DNA from: an uncultured Ruminococcus sp.
GTDB taxonomy: Bacteria; Bacillota; Clostridia; Oscillospirales; Ruminococcaceae
DNA: 6,233 nucleotides
Assembly (NCBI GenBank): GCA_945876155.1
Contig: CAMCMW010000096.1
Location: 1 to 6,233 of the forward strand
Direction: 5' to 3'
Positions 5,374 through 6,233 of the stretch are shown here, piece after piece. Both the position numbers and the translations under genes were made by a program. Within the stretch, counting starts at the first letter, position 1. Every line of letters begins with the position of its first letter. The notes under the pieces were generated by a model. That model had not been told where the DNA came from and made no database searches. It saw only the letters and a program-made list of their open reading frames with translations.

Positions 5374-6028
5374 ACTGATTGTTATAGACGGTCTTGACGG
5401 CAGCGGAAAGTCCACACAGCTTGAACTGGTGCAGAAAAAGCTTGAAGATATGGGAGTACCCGTTAAAACCATAAGTTTTCCGGACTACGAAAGTCCCTCG
5501 TCGGCACTGGTTAAAATGTATTTAAACGGCGAATTTTCGGATAATCCCGACGACATAAACGCTTATGCGGCGTCCAGTTTTTACGCTGTTGACAGATATG
5601 CAAGCTATATGAAATACTGGAAAGATGATTATTTTTCGGGTAAACTGATACTGGCGGCAAGGTATGTCAGCTCGAATGCCATACACCAGATGGTAAAACT
5701 TGACGAAAGCGAGTATGACCAGTATCTGGAATGGCTTTATGACTACGAGCATAAAAAGCTTGGATTGCCTCCTGCGGACAAGGTTATTTTTCTTGATATG
5801 CCCACTAATATTTCCCAGAAACTGCTGTCAAAGCGGTATAATGGGGACGAATCGAGAAAAGATATACATGAGGCTCATGTCAGCTATCTTGAAAACTGCC
5901 GTAAAACCGCACTTTACGCCGCAAACAAGCTTGACTGGACTGTTATCCAATGCAGTGACGGTGAAAATCCGCTTGCTGTGGAAGTTATTTCCGAAAATGT
6001 TATGAAAGAAATTTCAAAGGTGATATAA
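5360..6028 (+). CDS. tmk: Thymidylate kinase (dTMP kinase)
   Basis: Phosphorylates dTMP to dTDP with ATP, the step straight after ThyX. The 222-residue protein has a P-loop at 11-19 (GLDGSGKST), the dTMP-binding FPDYESPSS block (40-48), AVDRYAS (76-82) and ARYVSSNAIHQ (100-110), then a hydrophobic VIFLDMP strand before the lid region. The family's usual second DRY/DRH is ARY here (A100). It resembles a divergent clostridial branch of thymidylate kinases rather than the E. coli type, so activity on other deoxynucleotides is possible. The ATG at 5360 lies inside the end of thyX, with AAAGG (5346-5350) 9 nt upstream, suggesting translational coupling. The next gene's ATG follows its TAA with no gap. 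Confidence 0.9.
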   Translation: MKKGKLIVIDGLDGSGKSTQLELVQKKLEDMGVPVKTISFPDYESPSSALVKMYLNGEFSDNPDDINAYAASSFYAVDRYASYMKYWKDDYFSGKLILAARYVSSNAIHQMVKLDESEYDQYLEWLYDYEHKKLGLPPADKVIFLDMPTNISQKLLSKRYNGDESRKDIHEAHVSYLENCRKTALYAANKLDWTVIQCSDGENPLAVEVISENVMKEISKVI

Positions 6029-6233
6029 ATGCTCGAATTTCGTCAGATAGATATAAGCGACAGGGATTGGATAAACGAGTTGCTGAAAAAGTCAGATTTT
6101 ATGGGGTGTGAATACAGCTTTGCCAATAATATGGCGTGGCGAAGGCTTAGTGATTCTACAATATCACGGTACAAGGACTTTTACCTCATAAAGGCTGAGG
6201 ACGAAGAGTATACCAGTTTTTCATTTCCGGCAG
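6029..6233 (+). CDS. DUF2156-like protein (LPG synthase C-terminal-like family), 5' part only
   Basis: Only the first 68 residues are inside the window. ATG 6029 directly follows the tmk TAA, with AAAGGTG (6016-6022) 6 nt upstream, so it belongs to the same operon and is probably translated by ribosomes leaving tmk. The segment SDFMGCEYSFANNMAW (22-37) followed by RYKDFYLIK (47-55) is the N-terminal pattern I associate with DUF2156 proteins of Clostridia, which are related to the acetyltransferase-like C-terminal domain of phosphatidylglycerol lysyltransferase. Substrate is unknown and the catalytic part lies outside the window. The family call is from recalled similarity, so it is moderate; that it is a real gene is nearly certain. 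Confidence 0.75.
   Translation, partial: MLEFRQIDISDRDWINELLKKSDFMGCEYSFANNMAWRRLSDSTISRYKDFYLIKAEDEEYTSFSFPA

Noticed and set aside
1..6233. Mobile elements, CRISPR arrays, tRNA genes or a phage-like segment
   Set aside because: I saw no spaced direct repeats, transposase or integrase motifs, tRNA-like folds or abrupt composition change; apart from the DUF-type genes, all genes are housekeeping.

Overview
The window looks like chromosomal DNA from a low-to-moderate GC Clostridia member. The best guess is a Ruminococcus-like or other Oscillospirales gut or rumen bacterium. This rests on the rpsF-ssb-rpsR order, strong AGGAGG ribosome binding sites, near-consensus sigma-A promoters, ThyX-type thymidylate synthesis, a Zn-ligand-bearing S18 and a RING/DUF2628-like membrane protein. 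No database search was possible, so the genus is an inference. There are no rRNA or tRNA genes, insertion sequences or CRISPR arrays. All main genes are housekeeping or Clostridia-typical.

Layout. (1) Bases 1-1063, minus strand: prfB (peptide chain release factor 2), cut by the left edge about a dozen residues before its end. (2) Bases 1064-1287: a divergent intergenic region with one promoter facing each way. The prfB leader contains a Shine-Dalgarno followed by an ATG-TAA start-stop pair inside a 16-bp palindrome. (3) Bases 1288-3148, plus strand: a membrane protein with an N-terminal RING-like and zinc-ribbon region, then galU (UDP-glucose pyrophosphorylase) 22 bp behind it. (4) Bases 3152-4351: a consensus promoter, a structured leader, rpsF-ssb-rpsR (ribosomal protein S6, single-strand DNA binding protein, ribosomal protein S18) and a strong intrinsic terminator. 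(5) Bases 4352-4526: a short gap with a possible 33-codon ORF and a second intrinsic terminator. (6) Bases 4527-6233: a promoter, then thyX-tmk and the start of a DUF2156-like gene in a tightly packed operon with 14-nt and 0-nt junctions.

How the genes work together. ThyX makes dTMP and Tmk phosphorylates it to dTDP, so the last operon holds two consecutive steps of dTTP supply. It sits beside an operon carrying the replication protein SSB. S6 and S18 bind each other on the 30S platform and are made from one transcript. GalU supplies UDP-glucose for envelope glycans or glycolipids. The neighbouring zinc-finger membrane protein has no assignable function.

The points most worth a second look are all around gene control. 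This prfB has no in-frame stop or +1 frameshift site where RF2 genes usually carry one, yet its leader has a well-placed SD-ATG-TAA element. The rpsF leader can fold so that its Shine-Dalgarno is paired. An orphan terminator follows the rpsR terminator. None of these proves a new system.
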